A stretch of DNA of 64,000 nucleotides. Source: Dongia sedimenti. Lineage in GTDB: Bacteria > Pseudomonadota > Alphaproteobacteria > Dongiales > Dongiaceae. The notes under the pieces were generated by a model. It was not told the DNA's origin, searched no databases, and saw only the letters and a program-made list of their open reading frames with translations. Location of the stretch: the NCBI GenBank assembly GCA_030715195.1, contig JAUYVI010000003.1, positions 152,960 through 216,959 of the forward strand, in the 5' to 3' direction. The number at the start of each line of letters is the position of its first letter. Position 1 is the stretch's first letter. Position numbers and translations under genes: made by a program. Shown here in pieces: positions 27,622-36,848 of the stretch.

Positions 27622-28275
27622 ATGCGTATCGTTCGTCGTGGCCTTTTGCTGGCCGGCATCGCGGCCTCGGTTCTGGCCATGCCCACGATTCTGACCGTGC
27701 CCTCGACGGTCGCCCTGGCGGCCAGCGCCTCGCAGGCCGCCGCGCCGGTCGGTCCGGTGCAGCGCCTCGACAATGCGCTGATCGAGACGATGCAGAACGC
27801 GGAGCAGCTCAAGTTCCAGGGACGCTACGACAAGCTCGCGCCGGTCCTCAATGCGGTGTTCGACGTTCCGGAGATGACCCGCATCGCTGTCGGCCCAATG
27901 TGGAACGACGCGAGCGAGGCGGACAAGGCCGAGATGACCGAGGTGTTCGGGCGCTACATGGCGACCATGTATGCGGCGCGCTTCAATGGCTACAAGGGCG
28001 AGACCTTTGAAATCGCCGACTCCAAGCCGCGCGACGGCGGCCGCGTCCTGGTCATCACCAAGCTCGTCCGCAAGGACCAGGAGCCGGTCGAGCTGAGCTA
28101 TCTGATGAAGGGCGAGGGCGACAACTGGCACGTGACCGACGTCTACTACAACGGCTCGATCTCCCAGCTCGCCCAGCTCCGCTCCGAGTTCAGTGCGCCC
28201 TTGCGCGACGGCGGCGTGAAGAACCTGAAGTCGGTGCTCGAGACCAAGATCAAGCAGCTGCAAGGCGGCGCGTAG
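27622..28275 (+). CDS. hpnM: HpnM-family (MlaC-like) periplasmic protein, second copy
   Basis: A 217-residue paralogue of the preceding protein with the same mature domain (FQGRYDKLAPVLNAVFDVPEM and ISQLAQLRSEFSAPLRDGG), so the pair arose by tandem duplication. Its signal differs: a long hydrophobic Sec-type signal (residues about 8-36, ending LAASA) instead of a twin-arginine motif. ATG at 27622 has GGAG six bases upstream. A strong bidirectional terminator follows. The relationship to convergent hpnN suggests roles in hopanoid or phospholipid transfer to the outer membrane. Confidence 0.85.
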   Translation: MRIVRRGLLLAGIAASVLAMPTILTVPSTVALAASASQAAAPVGPVQRLDNALIETMQNAEQLKFQGRYDKLAPVLNAVFDVPEMTRIAVGPMWNDASEADKAEMTEVFGRYMATMYAARFNGYKGETFEIADSKPRDGGRVLVITKLVRKDQEPVELSYLMKGEGDNWHVTDVYYNGSISQLAQLRSEFSAPLRDGGVKNLKSVLETKIKQLQGGA

Positions 28276-28307
28276 ACTTCAGCACCGGGCAATTGCTGAC
28301 CTTCCCG

Positions 28308-28336
28308 AAAACCGCCCCATCCTGGGGCGGTTTTTT
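28308..28336. terminator. Bidirectional intrinsic terminator
   Basis: AAAACCGCCCC at 28308-28318 pairs with GGGGCGGTTTT at 28324-28334, a stem of at least 11 pairs, flanked by A and T runs on both sides. It lies between the convergent hpnM (+) and hpnN (-) genes and should stop transcription from both. Confidence 0.92.
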
Positions 28337-28343
28337 CGTGCCG

Positions 28344-30935
28344 CTACGCGCCGGTGCCGTTGTCCTTGGAAGAGCGCGGCGGCGGGCCCATCAGTGAGGG
28401 CATCAGCGTGAAGATCGTCGCCAGGACGACGGCGAGGCCCAGCAGCAGCAGCTGTCCGATGCTGGCGGTGCCCGGGTGGTTGGAGACCGCCAAGCCGCCG
28501 AAGGAAGATCCGGTCGCCAGCGCGCTGAACAGAACCGCGCGCGCGGTCGCGGTCGAGAGCGGATGCTTCACCCCGCGCCGCCAATTCACCGCGAAATAGA
28601 TATCGAAGGCGATGCCGATCCCCAGGAGGAGCGGCAGCGCGATCACGTTCGCGAAATTGAGCGGCATCCCGAAGCCGACCATGATCAGGATCACCGAGCC
28701 GCCTGCGGCCAGCAACGGCGCCAGGGCATAGAGCACGTCGCGCACCCGCCGCAGCACGGCGAACAGCAGCAGGGTCACCGCCACCAGCGCCGTCAGCGTT
28801 GCCGTGCGGAAGGCGTCGGAAACCGCGCGGCCGGATTCGTAGATCTGGACCGCGGGCCCGGTCACGTTCGGCGCGACGCCGCGCAGGGCGGTGACGAACT
28901 TCGCCAGGTTCTCGCTGTTGTTGTCGTCGCCGCTGGGGAAGATGGCGATCCGGGCCGAGCCATCGGCGGCGATCCAGTCGCGCTTGATTTCGGGCGGCAG
29001 GGTGTCGAGCGTGACCTGGCCCGCGGTCATCGCGGATTTCAGGGCGGCGAGCCGCGGCATCAGCCCGTCGATCAGCATGCGTTTCAGCTGCGGATAGACG
29101 GCGGGGTCGGCTTCGGCTGCCTGGTCCAGCAGCCGCGCCAGGCCCATGGCGATGTCGGACGATGCCATCGCCTGCCGCAACCGCTCGGCGCAACGGCGCA
29201 TGGCGGCCCGCACCTCGTCGTCGCTCGGCGCCGGGGCGACCGAGACCGGCTCCAGGCTGAGCGACATCAGGTCGTTGAGGTCCTGAAGGATCGCGAGCTT
29301 GTCCTTCTGGTCCTGGGGCACCAGGGATTGCGCGGTGATCACCGCATAGACTTCCGGCAACTGCTTCAGCTTGGCCGCAAGTTCGGTCGCGGTCTGGATG
29401 TCGGGCGCCAGCAGCTCGGATTCGTAGGGCGTGCGCAAGGGATCGCGCATCAGGTCGAGCATGGTGGCCATGGACTCGACGTTCGGATCCTTGAGATGCA
29501 GCGGATTGAAGTCGAAGCCGAGGCGGGGACTCAAGGCCAGGCCGGCCACGGTGACGAGCGCCCAGATGCCGACCACCGGCCAGCGGCGCTTGAGCAGGAA
29601 GGAATCCACCGCCGCCGCCCAGGGAAAGCCCATCTCGCGCGGCGCGCTGCGCGGCTTCATCAGCGTGAGCAAGGCCGGCAGCAGAGTGAAATTCAGGACC
29701 AGCGTGATCGCCATGCCGGCGAGCGCAATCAGGCCGAGCTCCGACACGCCGCGATAGGCGGTCGGAATGAACGCGGCGAAGCCCAGCGCGATCGCCGCGG
29801 CGGCAAGCGCCAGCGGCCGCGCCATTGCGCTGCCGGTCCGCGCCAGCGCGCCGGCCTCGCCCTGCTCGAAACGTTCCTGGCCATAGCGCACGCCGAACTG
29901 GATGCCGAAGTCGATCGAGAGGCCGATGAACATCACCGCGAAGCCGACCGAGATCAGGTTGAGCGAGCCGATGGTGAGAAAGGCGAAGGCGAAGGTCAGC
30001 AGCAATCCGACGATCAGCGTGGCGAAGGTCGCGGCGATCAGCTTCACCGAACGCAAGGCGGCGAACAGGAAGATCAGCACCAGCGCGACCGAGACGACCA
30101 AAGCCAGTCCCATCCCTTCGGCGACCGTTCCGAATTCCTCGTCATTGAGGGCGACCGGACCGGTCAGCCGCACCCTGACGCCGACGTCGCTCTCCAGGCC
30201 CAAGGCCGTGACCTCGTCGCGGATGAACTGGCTCGCGGCGGCGCCGGGCTTCAGCGCGGTGAAGTCGCGTTTGGGCTGCGCCAGAATGAGATGGCGCAGG
30301 GTGTTCTGGTCGGCCGGCCGATCGACCAGCAGGGTCTGCCAGGACAGCGGCTGCTTGCCGCCTGCCAGGCCGTCGGACAGCGTGCGTGAGATCGCGGCCA
30401 AGGGCTTCTCGAGCCGGCTGATCGGCACCTGACCCGCCTCGACACCCTGCACGAAGGTGGACAGCGTGTTGAACAAGCCGCGCAGGCTGGGATCCGCGGT
30501 GAGGCTGCCGATGAACGGCTGTGCCGCGATCACGGAATCCGCGATCTTCTGCACCTGGTCCTTCGGCAGATAGAGCATGCCGTGCTGCTCGAAATACGGA
30601 CCGCCGTCCGGCCGTCGCGCGGACACGAACAGGTCGGTGCGCGCTTGTATCTTTTTGAACAGCGCCGCCGTGGCATCCTCGGTAGCATCCGGAGTCTTGC
30701 CGTCCACCACGATGACCAGGAGCCCGGTATTCTGCGGGAACAGCTCGTTGAAATGGGCCGCCTGCTGTCGCCAGGGCAGGGTCGGCGAGATCATGTTGGC
30801 GGTGTCGGTGTCCATGCGGAAGGCGTGGGACACGTAGACGGCGGCCAGGATGGCGGCGACCAGCAGTCCGGCAATCACGGCGACGGCGTGACGCTCGCAC
30901 CAGGTGACCGTGCGAAAGACGACGGATTCCAGCAT
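28344..30935 (-). CDS. hpnN: RND/MMPL-type hopanoid transporter HpnN
   Basis: An 863-residue inner-membrane transporter of the MMPL/RND superfamily, HpnN branch, which moves hopanoids toward the outer membrane. It has twelve expected helices in two halves, each preceded by a large periplasmic domain (residues about 35-265 and 470-700). The helix bundle motifs MFIGLSIDFGIQFGVRYGQE and LPLLLGIGIAFDIYFAVNWR are the D/GxxxDY-like relay segments. It is downstream of an MlaC-like gene on the same strand (87-base gap) and convergent with hpnM. Confidence 0.92.
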   Translation of the reverse strand: MLESVVFRTVTWCERHAVAVIAGLLVAAILAAVYVSHAFRMDTDTANMISPTLPWRQQAAHFNELFPQNTGLLVIVVDGKTPDATEDATAALFKKIQARTDLFVSARRPDGGPYFEQHGMLYLPKDQVQKIADSVIAAQPFIGSLTADPSLRGLFNTLSTFVQGVEAGQVPISRLEKPLAAISRTLSDGLAGGKQPLSWQTLLVDRPADQNTLRHLILAQPKRDFTALKPGAAASQFIRDEVTALGLESDVGVRVRLTGPVALNDEEFGTVAEGMGLALVVSVALVLIFLFAALRSVKLIAATFATLIVGLLLTFAFAFLTIGSLNLISVGFAVMFIGLSIDFGIQFGVRYGQERFEQGEAGALARTGSAMARPLALAAAAIALGFAAFIPTAYRGVSELGLIALAGMAITLVLNFTLLPALLTLMKPRSAPREMGFPWAAAVDSFLLKRRWPVVGIWALVTVAGLALSPRLGFDFNPLHLKDPNVESMATMLDLMRDPLRTPYESELLAPDIQTATELAAKLKQLPEVYAVITAQSLVPQDQKDKLAILQDLNDLMSLSLEPVSVAPAPSDDEVRAAMRRCAERLRQAMASSDIAMGLARLLDQAAEADPAVYPQLKRMLIDGLMPRLAALKSAMTAGQVTLDTLPPEIKRDWIAADGSARIAIFPSGDDNNSENLAKFVTALRGVAPNVTGPAVQIYESGRAVSDAFRTATLTALVAVTLLLFAVLRRVRDVLYALAPLLAAGGSVILIMVGFGMPLNFANVIALPLLLGIGIAFDIYFAVNWRRGVKHPLSTATARAVLFSALATGSSFGGLAVSNHPGTASIGQLLLLGLAVVLATIFTLMPSLMGPPPRSSKDNGTGA

Positions 30936-31022
30936 TCAGGCGGATTTCGGCAAGATTGGTCCTGACAAAGCGACGAGAGGGATATGCAGGTGGATTCCTG
31001 TTCGACCCGCTCTAGCAGACCC

Positions 31023-31712
31023 TCACGGGCTTGTCACCGTGGGGCGTTGCGCACTGCCGCCGGCGGGGCGGACGAGGGTGGCACGCCATTGCGGGATCAG
31101 GCCGTCGATGTCGGTCTCGGCCAAACTGGTCTCGGCCATCGTGCGCAGCATGATCGCAGCGTCGATGCCGGCCACCATGATATCGATGATTTGGAAGGTT
31201 CCAGTCCCGGCATTTTGCGCCACCCGCCAGTCGACCGGCAGCGCCGTCCCCGATGGCAACGAGAGCATGCTCGATACCAGGGTCGTGCCGTCGGGCCGCA
31301 AGCGACTGCCCTTCACGTCCAGCGCGAGGTTGGGCTGGCTGCGCAAGCCTTGCGTGACGACTTCGGCCACGAGATTTTGAAACTGCTCCTGGAACCGGCG
31401 CCCGGCTTCCTTGTTGTCGGTTGGCCAAGCGCGGCCGAGCATGAAGCGGGCGGTTTCATCCAGTTGGATTTCGCGCAGCAGCAGCACTTTGACTGCATTT
31501 GTCGCGTGTTCATCGGATTGCGGGGCGACGGCGGTTTCAACCGTTGCCCGGAAGAATCCCGCAATATAGCTTTCAGCAAGATCGGATTTGGCGGACGAAT
31601 CGGCCAGGGCCGGTAAGATGGAGGCCGATAACACGACCTGAAGCAGTCCGGCGGCCAGAATGAAGGCCACTGGGATAAAAACCCTCAGCATGCTCGTTCG
31701 GTGACGGTGCAT
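31023..31712 (-). CDS. MlaC/Ttg2-like periplasmic lipid-binding protein
   Basis: About 229 residues with a Sec signal peptide (hydrophobic residues about 8-36) and an MlaC/ABC-transporter-auxiliary fold, a third and more divergent relative of the two HpnM proteins in this region. Family features include ETARFMLGRAWPTDNKEAGRRFQEQFQNLV and the closing AIMLRTMAETSLAE. Start may be ATG 31712 or 31691; neither has a strong ribosome binding site. Being directly upstream of hpnN, it could hand hopanoids or phospholipids to or from that transporter, by analogy with Mla systems. Confidence 0.78.
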   Translation of the reverse strand: MHRHRTSMLRVFIPVAFILAAGLLQVVLSASILPALADSSAKSDLAESYIAGFFRATVETAVAPQSDEHATNAVKVLLLREIQLDETARFMLGRAWPTDNKEAGRRFQEQFQNLVAEVVTQGLRSQPNLALDVKGSRLRPDGTTLVSSMLSLPSGTALPVDWRVAQNAGTGTFQIIDIMVAGIDAAIMLRTMAETSLAETDIDGLIPQWRATLVRPAGGSAQRPTVTSP

Positions 31713-31752
31713 GGGTGCAGAATAGGACAATCGCGGGATGAGAGGAAGCGGA

Positions 31753-32772
31753 GTGGGGACGGCTCTGGTGACCGGTGGCTGCGGCTTCATCGGGCGTCAT
31801 CTGACGACTCTGCTGGTCCAGCGCGGCTATGACGTTCGCGTGCTCGACCTGCAGGACTGGCCGGGCGCGCCGGCCGGGGTCGATATCCGCAAGGGTTCGA
31901 TCCTCGACCGCGACACCATGGCCAGCGCAGTCGAGGGCGTGCAGCTGGTGTTCCATCTCGCCGCCAATCCCAACCTCTGGGCGCCGGACCCGCGCACCTT
32001 CCACCAAGTGAATTACGAGGGCACCTGCCGTGTGCTCGAAGCTGCGGCGAAGGCCGGCGTCGAGCGCATCGTCTACACGTCGACCGAATCGATCCTGAAG
32101 AACATCAATGCCCGCAACGGCGAGGCGGCCGCGCTGATCGACGAGAGCGTCGAACTCGCGATCGGCGATGTCTGGGGAGCCTATTGCCGTTCCAAATATC
32201 TGGCGGAACGCGAGGCGCTGGCGGCGGCCAAGACCGGGCTGCCGGTCGTCATCGTCAATCCGACCATGCCGGTCGGTCCCGGTGACGGATTGATCACCCC
32301 GCCGACCCGGATGCTGATCGGCTTCCTGAACGGCGCGACGCCGGCCTATCTCGATTGCGAGTTCAACCTGGTCGATGCCCGCGACGCAGCCAACGGCCAT
32401 CTGCTGGCGGCCGAGCGCGGCCGGATCGGCGAACGCTATATTCTCGGCGGCGAGAACCTGGCGCTCGGCCATGTGCTGGACCTCCTGCGCGAGATGACCG
32501 GCCTGCCGATCGCCCGCACGCGCGTGCCCTATGCGCTGGCCTATGTCGCCGGCTGGATCAGCGAGAGCCTCTCGCGCCTCACCAAGCGCCCGCCGATCGC
32601 GCCGCTGACCGGAGTTATGCTCGCGCGCTCCTCCATGGCGTTCGACAGCCGCAAGGCGCGGCGCGAGTTGGGCTGGCACACCCGCCCGCTGCGGCAGTCG
32701 CTGCAGGATGCGGTGCTCGACCTGCAGAGCCGCGGCCTGCTGCACCGGAGCCTGCGGCCTCAATTGGCGTAA
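31753..32772 (+). CDS. hpnA: HpnA-like NAD-dependent sugar epimerase/dehydratase
   Basis: About 339 residues, an extended short-chain dehydrogenase (Rossmann) related to the hopanoid-associated sugar epimerase HpnA. The nucleotide-binding motif is TGGCGFIG near the N-terminus; the active site is seen as Tyr-x-x-x-Lys in YCRSKYLAE (the Ser/Thr partner in YTSTES). GTG at 31753 is chosen because AGAGGAAG at 31741-31748 is ideally placed; ATG at 31738 is the alternative. It is divergent from the MlaC-like gene and convergent with the CHAP gene (5-base gap). Function as hopanoid head-group enzyme rests on family and context. Confidence 0.82.
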   Translation: MGTALVTGGCGFIGRHLTTLLVQRGYDVRVLDLQDWPGAPAGVDIRKGSILDRDTMASAVEGVQLVFHLAANPNLWAPDPRTFHQVNYEGTCRVLEAAAKAGVERIVYTSTESILKNINARNGEAAALIDESVELAIGDVWGAYCRSKYLAEREALAAAKTGLPVVIVNPTMPVGPGDGLITPPTRMLIGFLNGATPAYLDCEFNLVDARDAANGHLLAAERGRIGERYILGGENLALGHVLDLLREMTGLPIARTRVPYALAYVAGWISESLSRLTKRPPIAPLTGVMLARSSMAFDSRKARRELGWHTRPLRQSLQDAVLDLQSRGLLHRSLRPQLA

Positions 32773-32777
32773 AGCGG

Positions 32778-33302
32778 CTAGCCTGAGGTCGGCACCAGCG
32801 GCGGCATCTGGTAGATAAAGCCGTCCGCCGGATAGATCGACCCGAACACCCCGTATTGCGGATTGAAGAACCGGAGCTGGGTCCAGTCGTTGTCCGGCGA
32901 GACGTCCTGCACCTGCATGCCGGTGATGATCCGCCCCGGGACCCAGTTCGAGTGATCGACCAGGATGTCGCGCTGGTCGATCACCTGGCGCACCACCGCG
33001 AGATGCCCGCGGCGCAGCCGTTCGGTCTGCGGCAGGACCAGCACCGCACCCGCTTCCGGCATATTGCCGCGCAGGTACCGTCCCGCCGCCAGATCCCACC
33101 AGCTGAACGCGTCGCCCCGGATGTCGATTCCGGAGGCCGCCCGCGCATAGAGCACGCAGGAGCCGCCCACTTCGGTGTCCGCCACGCCGGGGACCGGCCC
33201 GACCGCCTTGGGCGCGGCGGAATGGGTGCCGCAACCCGCCAGCATCAGCGCCAGCAGGGCGTTCCTCCCAAAGAAGTACGGGCGACGTCGACTCGGAGAC
33301 AT
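32778..33302 (-). CDS. CHAP-domain lipoprotein (putative peptidoglycan amidase/peptidase)
   Basis: A 174-residue protein with a lipoprotein signal (lipobox LMLAGC, Cys24) and one CHAP domain. The catalytic Cys49 is in GGSCVLYARAASGID, the His100 in RRGHLAVVRQVID, followed by HSNW with a candidate third residue. CHAP enzymes cut peptidoglycan amide or peptide bonds; a lipoprotein form would act in the periplasm, perhaps in cell-wall remodelling. Alphaproteobacterial relatives of this size are common and mostly uncharacterised. It is convergent with hpnA and divergent from the PEP carboxylase-like gene. Confidence 0.82.
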   Translation of the reverse strand: MSPSRRRPYFFGRNALLALMLAGCGTHSAAPKAVGPVPGVADTEVGGSCVLYARAASGIDIRGDAFSWWDLAAGRYLRGNMPEAGAVLVLPQTERLRRGHLAVVRQVIDQRDILVDHSNWVPGRIITGMQVQDVSPDNDWTQLRFFNPQYGVFGSIYPADGFIYQMPPLVPTSG

Positions 33303-33431
33303 GTGGATAAGTGTAACCTCTGCCGCCGAAAACGCCTAGTTTCAGCCGCTTGCAGCGGAAAGCTGCGCCGCCGGCTCACCCGTCCGTGTCGCGGCCAGAC
33401 CATCGCCGCGCTCTGAAAAAGGAGCAGTATT

Positions 33432-33465
33432 CCGCATCGCAGCGATCTAGATTGCTGCGATGCGG
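33432..33465. promoter_or_regulatory. 34-base near-perfect palindrome in ppc leader
   Basis: CCGCATCGCAGC at 33432-33443 is the exact inverse of GCTGCGATGCGG at 33454-33465, and the centre (ATCTAGAT flanked by one mismatched pair) is also symmetric. It ends 45 bases before the ppc start. It could be a large operator or an mRNA hairpin; no T-run follows, so it is not a standard terminator. The rest of the 208-base gap shows no gene. Confidence 0.55.
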
Positions 33466-33510
33466 TGACGCAGGGGAACCGGCCGGGCGAACCCGGCTTG
33501 GGAGGGTGTA

Positions 33511-36500
33511 ATGGCAAAGCAGAAGCGGGCAACGGACATGGCGCTGCGAAGTGCGGCCGCGCCGCGCAAATCGACCGGCCCCGCGGTGAAGCTCGACCCG
33601 GGCCTGACCCCGCTGCACCGCGTCTTTGCCCCGACCAAGGCGTTCGACGCCGCGCATGCCGAAAGCGGGCTGCGCGGCCAGATGGCCGAACTCTCGAAGC
33701 TGCGCGAGCGCAATCCGTTCGGCAACACGATCAAACTGCTGGCGCTGGAGCTCGGCAAGAAGCTCGACAACGAGACCTTGGAGCTCGGCGCGATCGAGGA
33801 CCTGATCCAGCACATCTCGGCCGAAGCCTACGCGCACCGCGCCGGGCGCCTCTCGCACTATCTCGGCGAGCATGACGCCAAGAAGAACGAGGAACGCCTG
33901 CGCGCGGTCTTTCGTCAGGTCGCCGGCATCCCCGATAAGTCCAATGGGGGTAAGTCCAAGAAGCCCGCGAAGAGCTTCGCCCAGTTCCAGGCCCTGCTGG
34001 AGCGGGAGCTGTTCGGCATCGTCATCACCGCGCATCCGACATTCAGCCAGGCGAAGCCGATGATGCAGGCTCTGGCCGAGCTCGCGATCGACCGCGACGC
34101 CGAAGGCAAGAAGCTCCCGGCCCGCGAGCGCAGCCGGCTGCTGGCCCAGGCCCGCGCCGTCGAGCACCGCCCGGCCGAGAATCTCGACCTGACTTACGAG
34201 CACGAACTATCACTGCTCGCGATCGAGAATATTCACCGGGCCCTGCGCCGCGCCTATGAGATCGCTTTCGAGGTCGCGGCCGAGCTCTATCCCGACGATT
34301 GGCAGAAGCTCTCGCCGCGGCTGCTCACCATCGCCTCCTGGGTCGGCTACGACCTCGACGGCCGCTCCGACATCCGCTGGTCGGACACGCTGCTGAAGCG
34401 GCTCAAGGTGCAGGTGCTGCAGCTCGAGCGCTACCGCGCCACGATCGAGGAGCTGCGTGCCATCTACCGCCGCGACCGCGGCAGCGTCGATCTGATCCAC
34501 CTCATGGACCTGATCGAGAGCCGCCTCGCCATGGCGATCAACGAGGCACGGGACGAGATGGATGTGTTCCGCGGCGGCGGCAAGGATGCGGAATCCTGGG
34601 TCGACGAGGTGAAGCGCATCGCCAAGCGCATGCACAGCGGCCGTGACCTCCGCCTGATCGAATCCGCCCAGCTGCTGGAGCTGGTCGATCGCGCGATCGC
34701 CATGACCGAAAGCGCCGCGGCCCAGCGCAAGCTGTTGATCCTCCGCGCCGAGCTCGCCAATCACGGCCTCGGCCTCGCGCATACCCATGTGCGCCTCAAC
34801 TCCGTCCAGATCCACAACGCGATCCGCAACCTGATCGGCATGGAAGCGGCGCCCGACGATCCGGCGCATAAGCGCTCCTACATGGCCTCGGTCACCAAAT
34901 TGGCGGCGGAAGTGAAACCGGTGAAGATCAACTTCGCCTCGATCCTGGCCGAGCGCACGTCGGCCAAGCGTCTGTTCATGCTGGTCGCGCAGATGCTGAA
35001 ATACATCGACGCGACCACGCCGGTGCGCTTCCTGATCGCCGAATGCGAGACCTCGCTGACCCTGATGGCGGCGCTCTATTTCGCCAAGCTGTTTGGGGTC
35101 GACCACAAGGTCGATATCTCGCCGCTGTTCGAGACCACCAAGGCCTTCGAGCGCGGCATCCGCGTGATCGACGAATGCCTGCAGAACCCGACCTTCGCGG
35201 CCTATGTCCGCAAGCGGGGCAGGCTCTGCATCCAGACCGGCTTTTCCGACGCGGGCCGGCATCTCGGGCAGACGGTGGCGGCGATCTCGGTCGAATGGCT
35301 GCGCCTGAAGCTGGGCGAGCTGATGAAGGACCGCGGCTTCGGCGATGTCGAGCTGGTGGTGTTCGACACCCACGGCGAATCGATCGGCCGCGGCGGCCAT
35401 CCGGAGGATTTCCGTGCCCGTCTGGAATACGTGGCTTCGCCGGTCAGCCGGCATCAGTTCGCGGTGAACGGCATCCGCTGCAAGGAGGAGGCAAGCTTCC
35501 AGGGCGGCGACGGCTACATGTATTTCATCAGTCCGGACATGGCGCTCGCCTCGGTGACCCGCATCCTCGAATACATGCTGGAGCTGCCGTCCAGCACCAC
35601 GGAATCCGACGTCGCCTACAAGACCGAGGAAGACTACATCAAGGAAACCTTCATCACCGTCCGCCGCTTCAACGAGCGGGTGATGGAGGATCCGGCCTAT
35701 GCGACCCTGCTGGACACCTTCGGCGGCAATCTCTTGTTCGTCAGCGGCTCGCGCCCGATCCGCCGCCAGCAGGACGGGGTCGAGCAGCGCCTGAACCTGA
35801 CGCACCCGTCGCAGATGCGCGCCATTCCGCATAACGGCATCCTCCAGCAGATGGGCCTGCTGGCGAACACCGTCGGCGGCATGGGCGAGGCGATCACCCG
35901 GGATCCCGAGCGCTTCCAGCGCGTCTACAAGGCTTCGCCCCGGCTGCGCCGGCTCCTCGGCATGGTGGAATGGGCGCTCGAATTCACCGATCTCGAAGCG
36001 CTGAAGTCGTATATCGACCTCTACGATCCCGGCCAATGGCTGAGCCGCGCGGCGCAGGTCAAGGACCAGGACGAAGCGCACGGCTTGCGCGCGGTCGCCG
36101 AGCATCTTGAGCATGAAAACGTCTACAACCGGCTCGCCAAGATCTACCGCGTGTTCCAGCGCGACATGATGGACCTGCGCGACGGCCTGGCGCTGGTCGG
36201 CCTGCCGAAGCCGAAGATCCCCGCCGAGGTGCGCGCCAATCTGCGCGTGCTGCATGCCATCCGCATCGCCTTGATCATGCGGATCTTCAGCCTGGCGATC
36301 CACGTGCCGGATTTCTCGCAGCAGCACAACATCACCCGCGAGCAGCTGCTTACCAAGATCTTCCACCTCGAGATCGACGACGCGATGCGCAAGCTCGCCA
36401 CCATCTTTCCGAAGGTCGAGGAGACCAAATTCGAGGGCGATTTCGGCGAGGTCGCCACCTATGTCGGCGACTGGACCCAGACCTACGAACGCGAGCACGC

Positions 36501-36588
36501 TAAGATCTTCCACCCGATCGCCGGCCTCTACACCCTGATCCTGCGGGTGAGCTCCGGCGTGACGCACACGATCGGTGCGATGGGGTAG
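33511..36588 (+). CDS. ppc: Divergent phosphoenolpyruvate carboxylase
   Basis: A 1025-residue protein of the PEP carboxylase family, longer than the usual ~900. PEPC makes oxaloacetate from PEP and bicarbonate to refill the TCA cycle. The first active-site motif is present as VITAHPT (His175). The second differs: where typical enzymes read FHGRGGSIGRGG, this one reads FDTHGESIGRGG (residues 618-629), so the positions of E. coli His579 and Arg581 are Asp and His, while the Arg587 equivalent (Arg627) is kept. GFSDAGRHLG replaces the usual GYSDSxKDxG, and the C-terminal RNTG is replaced by TIGAMG. An N-terminal extension of about 50 residues is Lys/Arg/Ala-rich. Activity is therefore uncertain. 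Confidence 0.78.
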   Translation: MAKQKRATDMALRSAAAPRKSTGPAVKLDPGLTPLHRVFAPTKAFDAAHAESGLRGQMAELSKLRERNPFGNTIKLLALELGKKLDNETLELGAIEDLIQHISAEAYAHRAGRLSHYLGEHDAKKNEERLRAVFRQVAGIPDKSNGGKSKKPAKSFAQFQALLERELFGIVITAHPTFSQAKPMMQALAELAIDRDAEGKKLPARERSRLLAQARAVEHRPAENLDLTYEHELSLLAIENIHRALRRAYEIAFEVAAELYPDDWQKLSPRLLTIASWVGYDLDGRSDIRWSDTLLKRLKVQVLQLERYRATIEELRAIYRRDRGSVDLIHLMDLIESRLAMAINEARDEMDVFRGGGKDAESWVDEVKRIAKRMHSGRDLRLIESAQLLELVDRAIAMTESAAAQRKLLILRAELANHGLGLAHTHVRLNSVQIHNAIRNLIGMEAAPDDPAHKRSYMASVTKLAAEVKPVKINFASILAERTSAKRLFMLVAQMLKYIDATTPVRFLIAECETSLTLMAALYFAKLFGVDHKVDISPLFETTKAFERGIRVIDECLQNPTFAAYVRKRGRLCIQTGFSDAGRHLGQTVAAISVEWLRLKLGELMKDRGFGDVELVVFDTHGESIGRGGHPEDFRARLEYVASPVSRHQFAVNGIRCKEEASFQGGDGYMYFISPDMALASVTRILEYMLELPSSTTESDVAYKTEEDYIKETFITVRRFNERVMEDPAYATLLDTFGGNLLFVSGSRPIRRQQDGVEQRLNLTHPSQMRAIPHNGILQQMGLLANTVGGMGEAITRDPERFQRVYKASPRLRRLLGMVEWALEFTDLEALKSYIDLYDPGQWLSRAAQVKDQDEAHGLRAVAEHLEHENVYNRLAKIYRVFQRDMMDLRDGLALVGLPKPKIPAEVRANLRVLHAIRIALIMRIFSLAIHVPDFSQQHNITREQLLTKIFHLEIDDAMRKLATIFPKVEETKFEGDFGEVATYVGDWTQTYEREHAKIFHPIAGLYTLILRVSSGVTHTIGAMG

Positions 36589-36617
36589 CGTCTGCTTCGG
36601 CTCAGTGCAGCTGAACC

Positions 36618-36747
36618 GTCAACCCCCACTCCAACTCGCCCCCATCTTGGGGGCGAGGGGTCTTTGAAGGCGCTGCTGCACAAGAACGCGAAGGCTGTAT
36701 CAGTCTTCCCGCCCCCAAGATGGGGGCGGGTAAGGGTGGGGGTTGAC
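36618..36747. repeat. Nested palindromic intergenic element, copy 1
   Basis: A 130-base element with imperfect terminal inverted repeats of about 40 bases, from GTCAACCCCCAC to GTGGGGGTTGAC. Each arm is itself a hairpin (CGCCCCCATCTTGGGGGCG and CGCCCCCAAGATGGGGGCG). It fills half of the gap between ppc and the leucyl aminopeptidase gene. It lacks the outer GCTGGATC arms seen in the other three copies. No coding capacity is evident. Confidence 0.8.
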
Positions 36748-36848
36748 GCCAGCCACAGTCTCACTCCCGCGCCCCTATCTTTTTTACCCAATCGCCATCC
36801 GTGCCGCGATTTGCGATAACCCCGAATCAAGCGAATCAGGGGAGTCCC

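Noticed and set aside
33475-33499. GGAAC-N16-GCTT before the PEPC-like gene
   Set aside because: Only 36 bases from the start codon to the box, which leaves almost no leader, and the second element is poor.
34210-36567. 785-codon minus-strand frame
   Set aside because: Antisense shadow of the PEPC-like gene, biased composition.
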